A DNA stretch of 41,575 nucleotides from Anaerocolumna sp. (GTDB taxonomy: Bacteria; Bacillota; Clostridia; Lachnospirales; Lachnospiraceae), in the NCBI GenBank assembly GCA_029239975.1, contig JARBTX010000030.1, forward strand, positions 1 through 41,575, written 5' to 3'. The notes beneath the pieces are model-generated. The model saw only the letters and a list, made by a program, of their open reading frames with translations, did no database searches and was not told where the DNA came from. Position 1 is the stretch's first letter. The number at the start of each line of letters is the position of its first letter. A program made the translations under genes and the position numbers. Positions 18,551 through 27,670 of this stretch are shown piece after piece.

Positions 18551-21500
18551 ATGAAAGGATTACGTAGCAAAAAGAAGTGGATTAGCTATTTATTAATTGT
18601 GTCAATGCTAATCACGATGGTTCAAAGCGGAGTTGTTGCCAAAGCAGAGGGGAATGTAAATAATGCAACGATTACACAAGATGAATTAGTACAAAATAGT
18701 GGAACAACATATTATGCACCAACTGTTTGCACAGGAGGAGCTATTACATTTCGTTATAATGGGAATGTAGATGAAGAAGCAGGCGAATTCGTCGTTATAC
18801 GTGGACAATTTAACAATTGGACAAATGTTAAAATGGATAAAGAAAGTGATGGTTCTTGGGCAAAAACTATTCCAATTGATTTAACAGGTATATATGAATA
18901 TGGAATGGCTGTAGTAAAGGACATTAATTCACAAGATGGTTGGGTTGGAGATCCAAGTAATCCAACATCAGGTGGTGGTAATTCAGTTATAATCAGAAAC
19001 CCACAGGTAAATCAACTAGATGGTACAGTAAAATTATATTATTATCCAACTTCGGTTAGCGATGTAGTAAGTGTGAATTATCGTACATTAGGAACTGAAG
19101 AATATACCAGTGTTCCTATGACAAAGGATAGTAAGTATACAGCAGTACTATCTGCAAAAATTCAAGATGATCCAGGTGATTACGAATATTACTTAGAAGC
19201 CAATGGTGTAAATATAGGTGATCTGAATGCAGCATCTACATATTTTACCATTCCTAGTATTGATAATGTTGTAAAAGCAGATAATTTAATAAATCAACCA
19301 GGTGGAAATACCGTTTGGAGAGTGACTGGTAATTTACCTGGATTGGATAATTGGAATGCAAGTAATCCGAACACCGTTATGTCTCATTTGGTTGGAGAAT
19401 ATTACGCATTTTCAACTGTTTTAACAGCTGGTACATATGAATTTAAATTTACGAAAAATGGTGGGTGGGATTCCAGCGTTGGTAAAAAATCAGATGGTAA
19501 TAACTTTTCATTTACATTAACAGAACCAACTAAAGTAAATTTTTATATCAATGATGAATTAGGGAATGATGGTAACTTTTACGAAAAATTTAGAACAAAC
19601 CTAGATTCCCTAGAAGAGCAAGGAATTAAACAATACCATGGAGCAAGAAATGATAGTGAATGGCCAAGATTAGTAGGTAATCTACAAGAAGCAATTGGTG
19701 ACGGTTCAGGTGTATCCTGGGCACCGGATAAAGCCAAATCTATGTTTGTGGATTATTACTTTAACAATACCTTATACAAGTTACAAAGGACCTTGGTTAA
19801 AGGAAAATACGAGTGTAAAGTAGTCTTTGGTGATAACTGGGGTAGTACCAATTATGGTGCAGGAAACAATAACTTAAGTGTTAATGTTGTAGATAGTTCA
19901 GCATCAGTTACATTTACAACGGATACGTTAGCAGAGAACAAAGTATTAGAGCATAATTATGTGCCACAAGATTCCATTTATGATGGGTTAATTAATACCA
20001 GTGAACTATATTTTAACAGTAGAGAGTTAACCTATAAAAAACCTTTTGGTGCGATAAAACAGGGGAAAGAAGATGTTACGTTTCGTATTGCAACCAAAAC
20101 AAAGGATGCAAGTTTAGTTAGATTAGAATTAATAAATGGAAATGGAATCTCTAAAACCTTTGATATGAACATTACAACGGTATTAGACGGTAAGGATTAT
20201 TGGGAAGTATTAATACCAGCAACAGAATTTGATCAAATAGGTGTTTGGGGCTATAAATTTATTATAATTGACGGTAGTACGAAGGTGGAATATGGTGATG
20301 ACAGTGCAAGCGGCGGTACGGGCAGTTTTTCTGATGAGGGACAAAATCCGTATGATTTAACTGTTTATGCATCTGATTATAAGACACCAGATTGGATGAA
20401 GAATGCAGTAGTTTATCAGATTTTCCCGGATCGTTTCTTTGATGGTGATCCTAGTAATAATAGAGCGAAAGATGTAGATGGTTATCGTGGATATACCAAT
20501 GCAGATGGAACCATATCTTCTTATCCATATCAATATTTTGATGGCTTAGAAGGCTCAGATGGAGTATGGTCTGATTATCCTGAGAATCCAAGACAGTCAG
20601 AAGAAGCCAATAAGCCGTATTATCCAGATGCAACAACGGATGGACAATGGTCCAATGAGTTTTATGGCGGTGATATGAAAGGTGTGGAAGAAAAATTATC
20701 CTACTTACAGTCCTTAGGAGTTACAGCAATTTATTTAAATCCAGTATCATGGGCTGCATCAAATCATAAATACGATGCTACTGATTATAAACATCTTGAC
20801 CCTATGTTTGGAGAAGCGGTTTATAATGTTGTAGGAGATCCTAGTTCTGGACTAAATTATGAAGCAACAAGAGCAGCTTCTGACCGAGTATATCAAGTAT
20901 TTGCAAATGCTTGTGATCATTTAGGAATCGAATTAATATCTGATGGTGTATTCAATCATGTAGGTGATGACTCTATTTATTTTGACCGTTATGAGAAATA
21001 TCCAGAGATAGGTGCTTACGAATATTGGAGTAGAGTATGGGATAATGTTGAAAAAACAATTCCACTCACCTTTGAAGAAGCGAAGGAAACTTATAAGGCA
21101 CAAGCTGAATATGATATAGCGTTAGAATCAGCGAAAAAGCAAAGTGAAAAAGTAGTAAAAGAGTATTTTAAATCATTAATCAATCCTACTACAAAAGGAA
21201 AGTATACAGATGATGATTTTGATTACATTAATTGGTTTAAAGTTGGACCTGAAAAAGTTTATGATAATACAACAGGAGAATTTGTTCGTTATGCTTATGA
21301 AGGATGGTGGGGATACGATTCCTTACCAGCAGTTTCTACTGTAACAGAAGAGACCACCAATCTAACCAATGATGAAAATGCTACGATTGCTGGTGCACAC
21401 GAATATAATAACGTAGATTACAGAGAAAATGTAATTGGTTATGATCTTACAGGTAAATCAGAAACAGAAGCAAATGAAGCTATGCAAAAAGCGAATTCTC

Positions 21501-24500
21501 AGAGATGGTTGTGGATGGGAGCAAGCGGATGGAGACTTGATGTAGCTCCTGATGTTTCTGATGAAACCTGGAAGCAATTTAGAATCTCAGTTAAATCAGC
21601 GGAAGGTAGAACGGATGCCAATGGTAATGTGATTGATAATCCAGTTATTTTAGGCGAAGAATGGGGTGTTGCTACGGATTATCTATTGGGAGATATGTTC
21701 GATTCCGTTATGAATTATCAGTTTAGAGCAGCCCTTCAAAATTTCATTGTAAATGATGGCGATGCAATGGCCTTTAATACCGAATTAGAAGTTATCAGAG
21801 AAAACTATCCAAAAGAAGCATGGCTTACTATGCTAAACTTAGTGGATTCTCATGATACAGTAAGAAATATTACTAAAATAGATAATCCAACTTGGGAAGA
21901 AGAAAATACCAAGATAGCGCCAGAAGCCAGTGAACGAGCTAAAAAATTACAAGAATTAACTGCAATTTTCCAATTTAGTTATCCTGGTGCACCAACTATA
22001 TATTATGGTGATGAAGTTGCATTAACTGGAACAAAAGATCCTGATTCTAGAAGAAGTTTTCCTTGGGAGAGAATTATAGAAAATACAGATGGTACTTATT
22101 CAGCAACAGCTGGCTATGAGGATTTGTTTAATACCTATGTGAGTGCTGCAAATGTTCGTAATATGTACAAAGATATCTTTGCAACAGGCGACATAAAGAC
22201 AGCATATGCAAGTGGTGATGTGATTGCTTATGCTAGAAAAGGTAATACCAAAGGTGGCATGACAGTTATTAATAAATCGGATCAAACGCTATCTATAACA
22301 GCAGATGTATCTGACTTTTTACCAGATGGATTAATCCTTAAAGATAAGCTTGGTTCAGCGATAGAATCAACTGTTGAAGATGGTAAGATTGTACTAAGCA
22401 TACCAGCCTATACTGGTCTTATGATGGTTTCAACCAATGAATTAACGACACTACCTACTGCACCTGGTAATGTAATAGCAGTGGGCTCAGTTGGAGAAAC
22501 TCCATTTGTAACATTATCCTGGGATAATGTAGCCGGTGCTGATGGTTATGAAGTCTACAGAACTCTATTAGAAGGTACACAAACAGTTAAGTTAAATAGT
22601 GAATTAATTACGACAACAACTTTTGTTGATACAACAGTACAAAATGGTATCAGATATTATTATTTTGTAAAAGCTGTCGTAGGAGATACGAAGAGTGTAT
22701 ATAGTAATAGTGCAACTGCCTTACCAAGTTTTAATATTGAATATTTATCTTCACCTACTGTAGTTTCTGATATGACAATTGGAGTAGGAAATAAAACTGG
22801 AGAGACTTTAGTATCAATACGTATACCAGGACTAACAGACAAAACACTTTATTCTGGTAAAGAAGTACCAGGACTTACGCTAAATCTTGTATATTATACA
22901 GGAGATGGAATAACTGCCAAAGAGACAAAATTAAGATATCAAAGTGATGCTTCATCAGTAGAAGGTGGAAGTATAGATACAAAGATATATAGTACATCCT
23001 TTGAACCAACTGAGGCAGGAGTATATACCTATCTAGCAAAAGCAACTGTAAATAATGGATATACCTATAAGTATTCTGATAGTTCTGCAATGACAGCACT
23101 AGCATCTTTGGAGGATAACATTGCTCCAGAAGTTCCGACTTTATTGGAATCCGTCCAAGAATCCAATCGTGTAACACTAAATTGGATAGGAGATGATAGT
23201 GACACAGTTGGTTATGATATATACAGAAAAGTAGCAGAAGGAAATGAAATTAAGATAGCTACTGTAGGTAAAGATATTATAACATATGTGGATTATGCTG
23301 TAAGTAATGATACTAAATATACTTACCGTATAGCAGCATTTGATAGTGCTTATAACCGTGGATTTTCGAATTATATTATTGTCACACCAACATTAGCGAT
23401 GGTTTTAGTTACTGTACGTTTGACTATACCAAGTAAGGTATTTACAAGTGCTACTGATAATATTTATATTGCAAGTGCTGCTAATGGCTGGAATTCATCT
23501 GGTTGGTTAATGAAAAAACCAAGTGGAGCAACAGATAATAATATTGTTGAATATTCCTTCGAAATGATGTCAGGTAAAGTGCTTGAGTATAAATACACGA
23601 GAGGCACTTGGGAAACGGAAGCTCTTACTAGTTCCAATTCCAATGATACCACATCACCAGGCAACTATGGTTATAGTTCAACAGATACGAATATACGTGT
23701 AACCATCCGTAATCAAGGTGGTAATAAAATGTTAATTGAAGATTATGTACTCCGTTGGGTAGATATGCCAATGATGATCACTGTACCTAGAATATCCTAT
23801 AAGGGTGAAACCATAGAATACACCACAACAGAATCAAGTTTCAATCTTCAAGCAAGTGTTCCATTTGGTGGAATATTTACTATTAACGGAAAAGACATCA
23901 ATACAATACAACCAGGAGCTTTAGATGCATATGGTAATGTTAGATTAGATAACATTCCTTTGGTAAATGGTTTAAATACATTTGTATTGCACGTCGAACC
24001 AACAGATGAAACGAAGAAACAGCCGTGGTTAACAGATACAGGTAGAATAAATAGCCAGATGACTGCTACAACCACGATAAAAATTATGAAGACGGACGGT
24101 TCAGAACCAACGGTAACACCAACTGTGACACCAACGGTAACACCAACAGTAACTCCGATAGTAACACCAACCGTGACACCAACGGTAACACCAACCGTGA
24201 CGCCAACAGGTACACCAACTACAACTCCAATACCTACAGCAGGGCCTACAATAATTCCAAATCCTACTGTAGCACCAACTAATACACCAACGATAACTCC
24301 AAGCCCAGATGAAGTAATAGAAGTAACAGATGGCAAGGATGGATGGAATCAAGTTGAAAATAAGATGAATCAAGTTTTATCAGATTTAGATGACAATGCT
24401 GGAGATTCCAATGGCGATAATTCATTACCAATAGAAGTAGTAGTGAAAATGAACCAAGTAACAGACATACCAGTAGATATTTTAAGTAAAATACAAGGAA

Positions 24501-25159
24501 AAAATATTGATTTAGTACTTATTATGACAGGCTATAGATGGACTATTAATGGTTTATCCATTGGTAATCTAGAGAAATATGGTACAGATATAAAACTTGG
24601 AGTAACAATATTAAGTAAATCGAAGGCTGATAAACAAATTAACGATGCTGTAAATCAGTTAATAAAAGATAAAAAGGTAAAAAAAGTTACCCAAGTATCT
24701 CAGCTCGTATTGTCTCATGATGGTGCTTTTCCTTTTACTGCAACTTTAAATATAAACACTGGTAAAAAATATAAAAATAAGTATATTTTCTTAAATTACT
24801 ATAATGAAAAGACGAAACAATTAGAGGTATGTGGATATTCAAAGGCTGATAAAAATGGTAATGTTGAATTAGAGTTTAAGCATGCTTCTAAATATGTATT
24901 AACGTTACAAAACCTTACGTTACCTAAAGTGAAAACGAAAATTTCGTTAAACACCAATGAATATTATCAATTAAAGGTTGCAAATTATCTTGTAAGTGAT
25001 ATAATAACATATAGTTCAAGCAATAGTTCCATAGCTGAAGTTAGTAAAAATGGCAAGATTAAAGCGAAAAAAGCAGGTACTGTTGTTATTACAACAAAAG
25101 TAGTTCAAGCAGGAAAAACATATACTTACAAGACAAAAGTAGTCATAAAAAGTAAGTAG
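18551..25159 (+). CDS. Secreted multidomain GH13 alpha-amylase / amylopullulanase
   Basis: An extracellular starch- or pullulan-degrading enzyme of 2202 residues. ATG 18551 is chosen because GGAGG is 6 bases upstream; the ATG at 18545 directly abuts it. The signal peptide ends near residue 32 (VVAKA). Starch-binding-like modules of the X25/CBM48 kind follow at about 45-140, 240-340 and 350-465, then a CBM34-like module at about 475-605. The GH13 catalytic domain starts near 612 (WMKNAVVYQIFPDRFF). Its catalytic regions are DGVFNH (798-803), GWRLD with nucleophile Asp997, GEEWG with acid Glu1036, and DSHD with His1101 and Asp1102. Fibronectin III domains lie at about 1302-1392 and 1525-1612, and a CBM20-like module at 1617-1738. 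A Thr/Pro linker (1852-1918), an unrecognised domain (1920-2125) and a Big_2-like domain complete it. There is no SLH or LPXTG anchor. Whether it cuts alpha-1,4 bonds, alpha-1,6 bonds or both cannot be decided here. Confidence 0.93.
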   Translation: MKGLRSKKKWISYLLIVSMLITMVQSGVVAKAEGNVNNATITQDELVQNSGTTYYAPTVCTGGAITFRYNGNVDEEAGEFVVIRGQFNNWTNVKMDKESDGSWAKTIPIDLTGIYEYGMAVVKDINSQDGWVGDPSNPTSGGGNSVIIRNPQVNQLDGTVKLYYYPTSVSDVVSVNYRTLGTEEYTSVPMTKDSKYTAVLSAKIQDDPGDYEYYLEANGVNIGDLNAASTYFTIPSIDNVVKADNLINQPGGNTVWRVTGNLPGLDNWNASNPNTVMSHLVGEYYAFSTVLTAGTYEFKFTKNGGWDSSVGKKSDGNNFSFTLTEPTKVNFYINDELGNDGNFYEKFRTNLDSLEEQGIKQYHGARNDSEWPRLVGNLQEAIGDGSGVSWAPDKAKSMFVDYYFNNTLYKLQRTLVKGKYECKVVFGDNWGSTNYGAGNNNLSVNVVDSSASVTFTTDTLAENKVLEHNYVPQDSIYDGLINTSELYFNSRELTYKKPFGAIKQGKEDVTFRIATKTKDASLVRLELINGNGISKTFDMNITTVLDGKDYWEVLIPATEFDQIGVWGYKFIIIDGSTKVEYGDDSASGGTGSFSDEGQNPYDLTVYASDYKTPDWMKNAVVYQIFPDRFFDGDPSNNRAKDVDGYRGYTNADGTISSYPYQYFDGLEGSDGVWSDYPENPRQSEEANKPYYPDATTDGQWSNEFYGGDMKGVEEKLSYLQSLGVTAIYLNPVSWAASNHKYDATDYKHLDPMFGEAVYNVVGDPSSGLNYEATRAASDRVYQVFANACDHLGIELISDGVFNHVGDDSIYFDRYEKYPEIGAYEYWSRVWDNVEKTIPLTFEEAKETYKAQAEYDIALESAKKQSEKVVKEYFKSLINPTTKGKYTDDDFDYINWFKVGPEKVYDNTTGEFVRYAYEGWWGYDSLPAVSTVTEETTNLTNDENATIAGAHEYNNVDYRENVIGYDLTGKSETEANEAMQKANSQRWLWMGASGWRLDVAPDVSDETWKQFRISVKSAEGRTDANGNVIDNPVILGEEWGVATDYLLGDMFDSVMNYQFRAALQNFIVNDGDAMAFNTELEVIRENYPKEAWLTMLNLVDSHDTVRNITKIDNPTWEEENTKIAPEASERAKKLQELTAIFQFSYPGAPTIYYGDEVALTGTKDPDSRRSFPWERIIENTDGTYSATAGYEDLFNTYVSAANVRNMYKDIFATGDIKTAYASGDVIAYARKGNTKGGMTVINKSDQTLSITADVSDFLPDGLILKDKLGSAIESTVEDGKIVLSIPAYTGLMMVSTNELTTLPTAPGNVIAVGSVGETPFVTLSWDNVAGADGYEVYRTLLEGTQTVKLNSELITTTTFVDTTVQNGIRYYYFVKAVVGDTKSVYSNSATALPSFNIEYLSSPTVVSDMTIGVGNKTGETLVSIRIPGLTDKTLYSGKEVPGLTLNLVYYTGDGITAKETKLRYQSDASSVEGGSIDTKIYSTSFEPTEAGVYTYLAKATVNNGYTYKYSDSSAMTALASLEDNIAPEVPTLLESVQESNRVTLNWIGDDSDTVGYDIYRKVAEGNEIKIATVGKDIITYVDYAVSNDTKYTYRIAAFDSAYNRGFSNYIIVTPTLAMVLVTVRLTIPSKVFTSATDNIYIASAANGWNSSGWLMKKPSGATDNNIVEYSFEMMSGKVLEYKYTRGTWETEALTSSNSNDTTSPGNYGYSSTDTNIRVTIRNQGGNKMLIEDYVLRWVDMPMMITVPRISYKGETIEYTTTESSFNLQASVPFGGIFTINGKDINTIQPGALDAYGNVRLDNIPLVNGLNTFVLHVEPTDETKKQPWLTDTGRINSQMTATTTIKIMKTDGSEPTVTPTVTPTVTPTVTPIVTPTVTPTVTPTVTPTGTPTTTPIPTAGPTIIPNPTVAPTNTPTITPSPDEVIEVTDGKDGWNQVENKMNQVLSDLDDNAGDSNGDNSLPIEVVVKMNQVTDIPVDILSKIQGKNIDLVLIMTGYRWTINGLSIGNLEKYGTDIKLGVTILSKSKADKQINDAVNQLIKDKKVKKVTQVSQLVLSHDGAFPFTATLNINTGKKYKNKYIFLNYYNEKTKQLEVCGYSKADKNGNVELEFKHASKYVLTLQNLTLPKVKTKISLNTNEYYQLKVANYLVSDIITYSSSNSSIAEVSKNGKIKAKKAGTVVITTKVVQAGKTYTYKTKVVIKSK
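24106..24305 (+). repeat. Thr-Pro-Val linker repeat in the amylase gene
   Basis: A run of 12-nt units encoding PTVT, about nine in a row, then decays into PTGT, PTTTP and related steps. The synonymous third bases vary between copies, so the repeat is old and selected at protein level. An antisense frame here appears as a Val/Gly repeat and is not a gene. Confidence 0.85.
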
Positions 25160-25213
25160 TTATAAATTAAGCAATAGTAAAGGTAGATAATTTCTTTTAA
25201 AGAATATTTATTT

Positions 25214-25260
25214 TGAAAGTGCATCTAATTAGACTTTAGTCTCTTATAGATGCACTTTCA
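25214..25260. terminator. Hairpin after the amylase gene
   Basis: TGAAAGTGCATCTA (25214-25227) is perfectly complementary to 25247-25260, with a smaller AGACT/AGTCT hairpin in the loop. It lies 55 bases after the stop. No T-run follows, so it may terminate inefficiently or protect the 3' end. Confidence 0.6.
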
Positions 25261-25420
25261 ATGTGTTAATGGAGTAACCACTTTATTAGTAATATTATAT
25301 ATACTACAATTTACATAGGAATGATAATTTATAACATTTATAAATAAATGGATTTGCCATATAATTATAAAATGTTTTACGCCGATACTACAAAGATTAA
25401 AAAGAAAGTATGGAGGATTT

Positions 25421-26776
25421 ATGGCAAAGAATTTAACAAATGACATGACGATTGGAAGTCCTATGAAGCTATTATTAAAATTTTCAATCCCAATGTTAAT
25501 CGGTAATATATTTCAACAATTATATAATATGGTGGATGCAATTGTTGTAGGCAATTATGAAGGACCAAATGCGCTAGCAGCGGTTGGTACGACTGGTCCC
25601 CTAAACTTTTTTATGTTCGCACTTGCGCTAGGTTTATCTGCAGGTGTTTCCATTATTATATCACAGTATTTTGGAGCAAAAGATTTAGAGAATGTAAAAA
25701 AAGGTTTCGCTACTGCGGCATTTACAATTATAGGTGCAGCTATTATTATGGGTATTGTAGGATTCTTCTTAAGTAGACCGTTGTTACAGTTATTAAACAC
25801 TCCTGAAGTTATTATAGAAGATGCAGTTCTTTATATGAAGATTACTTGTCTTGGAATTGTTGGAATAGGTGCATATAATGGTATTGCTTCTGTTCTTAGA
25901 GCTTTAGGGGATTCAGTGACTCCATTAAAGTTCCTTGTGGTTGCTTGTATTTTGAATATTATATTAGACTTATTATTTGTTGTTCAATTTGGAATGGGAG
26001 TAGCTGGTGTAGCTATTGCAACAGTGGTTTCTCAGGTTGTTGCAGCAGTAGGTTGTATTATTTATGCATTTAAAAAGGTGAAAGTACTACGTATGCCATT
26101 ACATGAATTTCGTCCAGATAAGCATATATTTAAAAAGTGTCTAGCGCTAGGATTACCAGTTGCTTTACAAAATGCTTTAGTATCAACATCAACAATGGCA
26201 TTACAAGGAGTAATTAACAGTTATGGTGAAACGATTATGGCATCAGCAACAGCAGCAAATCGTATAGAACAACTAATTTTACAACCAGGTATGTCAGTTG
26301 GTGCTGCGATTGCTTCCTTCACGGGTCAAAATGTAGGTGCTGGAAATTTTGATCGTGTAAAAAAAGGTTTTATTGCAGCTTCTAAAATAATTATTGGTTT
26401 TAGTATCATTATGCTTCCTATTATTTATTTTGGTGGTGGTTTTATCATGGATTTATTTACAACGAGTGAAGATAAGGAAGTTATGAGAATAGGAATTGAA
26501 GCACTACGGGTTCCATGCTTCTTCTATTCATTTGTAGGTATGATATTTGTAACGAGAAACCTCTTAAGCGGTGCAGGTGATGTAAAGATTCCAATGATGA
26601 TGGGATTTACGGAAGTTATATGTAGAGTGTTATTTGCTACTGTTTTATCTGCAAGTATTGGTTACCAAGGTATTTGGTGGGCTACTGGTTTAACTTGGTT
26701 TATGACCTCAATTGTTGGTTGCGTAAGATATTTCTCAGGAAGATGGAAGAACAAATCTATCATTCAATATAATTAA
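25421..26776 (+). CDS. MATE family cation/drug antiporter
   Basis: A multidrug or toxic-compound exporter driven by Na+ or H+, 451 residues with about 12 membrane helices in two related halves. The N-terminus GSPMKLLLKFSIPMLIGNIF and the LYNMVDAIVVGNYEGPNALAA stretch (about residues 30-50) are typical of the MATE group. So are GLSAGVSIIISQYFGA (about 74-90) and the half-repeat around SVGAAIASFTGQNVGAGN (about 295-312). GGAGG is 5 bases before the ATG. The gene is alone between strong hairpins. The substrate is unknown. It may act together in defence with the ABC exporter pair 1 kb downstream, which is inference. Confidence 0.92.
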   Translation: MAKNLTNDMTIGSPMKLLLKFSIPMLIGNIFQQLYNMVDAIVVGNYEGPNALAAVGTTGPLNFFMFALALGLSAGVSIIISQYFGAKDLENVKKGFATAAFTIIGAAIIMGIVGFFLSRPLLQLLNTPEVIIEDAVLYMKITCLGIVGIGAYNGIASVLRALGDSVTPLKFLVVACILNIILDLLFVVQFGMGVAGVAIATVVSQVVAAVGCIIYAFKKVKVLRMPLHEFRPDKHIFKKCLALGLPVALQNALVSTSTMALQGVINSYGETIMASATAANRIEQLILQPGMSVGAAIASFTGQNVGAGNFDRVKKGFIAASKIIIGFSIIMLPIIYFGGGFIMDLFTTSEDKEVMRIGIEALRVPCFFYSFVGMIFVTRNLLSGAGDVKIPMMMGFTEVICRVLFATVLSASIGYQGIWWATGLTWFMTSIVGCVRYFSGRWKNKSIIQYN

Positions 26777-26778
26777 AT

Positions 26779-26827
26779 AAACAGTTGTATATTAATTTTG
26801 AAAACTAAAATTAATATACAACTGTTT
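26779..26827. terminator. Bidirectional terminator between MATE and dedA genes
   Basis: A perfect 21-base-pair stem (26779-26799 with 26807-26827) around a 7-base loop, starting 3 bases after the MATE stop codon, with T-runs on both strands. Confidence 0.9.
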
Positions 26828-26890
26828 TTGGTTTGTATTAGATTGTAAAAGCTTTTATGCTTTCATAAAAAATTTTATTTCATAGTATTA

Positions 26891-27490
26891 TCATGCAATA
26901 TCTTCTTCCTTTTTCTTTCTAGTACGAACCAATATGGATAATCCAACCCATACTACAAATGGTAACAGTATATCTTTATATCGTTCATAATAACCACCAA
27001 CTACACTCCATTTTTCTCTTAAAAAATAACCAAGACCAATAAGTATGGAATTCCAAATAGTAATTCCAATAAAAGAAGACAACAAATATGTAGCAACACT
27101 TTGTTTCGCAGCACCAGCAATAAAAGCGATATATGTTCGACAAATTGGGATAAGCCTACCTATACATACTGCTAGTACGCCGTACCTTTGAAATTTCTCT
27201 TGTGATGAACGAATTCCCTTTTCTGCTTTTGGGAACTTATTTACAAGTTTTTCAATGAGAGCTCCACCACCAAACCTACCAATAGCATAACAAAACGATG
27301 TGCCTATAAGTCCTGCGACTACACTTACTGGGATGATAAGAAAATAACTGATATGTTGTAGAGAAGCAACTGCACCTGAGAAGGGCAAAACGATTTCACT
27401 AGAGATAGGAAAGCAAGCATATTCAATCAAAATTAACAAAAACATGGCTAATAAGCCATATTCATATATAAGATTCGTAAAATAACTCAT
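26891..27490 (-). CDS. DedA family membrane protein
   Basis: A 199-residue inner-membrane protein of the DedA/VTT family. Members act in envelope homeostasis, and some move undecaprenyl phosphate or phosphatidylethanolamine across the membrane. Visible are the N-terminal helix with Glu in FPISSEIVLPFSG (about residues 27-39), the central GTSFCYAIGRFGG (about 62-75), the conserved RLIPICRTYIAFIAGAA stretch (about 111-127) with its paired arginines, and a basic C-terminus RTRKKKEED. AGAGGT precedes the ATG. It is transcribed away from the ABC exporter genes with a shared 180-base control region. Its exact substrate is not deducible. Confidence 0.9.
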   Translation of the reverse strand: MSYFTNLIYEYGLLAMFLLILIEYACFPISSEIVLPFSGAVASLQHISYFLIIPVSVVAGLIGTSFCYAIGRFGGGALIEKLVNKFPKAEKGIRSSQEKFQRYGVLAVCIGRLIPICRTYIAFIAGAAKQSVATYLLSSFIGITIWNSILIGLGYFLREKWSVVGGYYERYKDILLPFVVWVGLSILVRTRKKKEEDIA

Positions 27491-27556
27491 GAAGACCTCT
27501 GATACTTTTTATACAATATATTATCAGATGGTACTAAACATGAATAACTTTCTCTA

Positions 27557-27585
27557 TTAACAAATCTTAGAAAGAGTGTTATAAT
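27557..27585 (+). promoter_or_regulatory. Promoter of the heterodimeric ABC exporter operon
   Basis: TTAACA (27557-27562), a 17-base spacer and TATAAT (27580-27585) with an extended TGT just before it. The leader would be about 80 bases and is A-rich, with no obvious structure. Confidence 0.65.
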
Positions 27586-27670
27586 GTAGGGCAATTGGGC
27601 TTTTAAAAAAAATAAGTAAGAAAAAATAGTAAGTAAAAAAAAGATTAGGAATCTAGAAATTGAGGTTAAC

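Noticed and set aside
23848..24336. 162-codon antisense frame with a Val-Gly repeat
   Set aside because: It is the reverse-strand shadow of the Thr-Pro linker repeat in the amylase gene.
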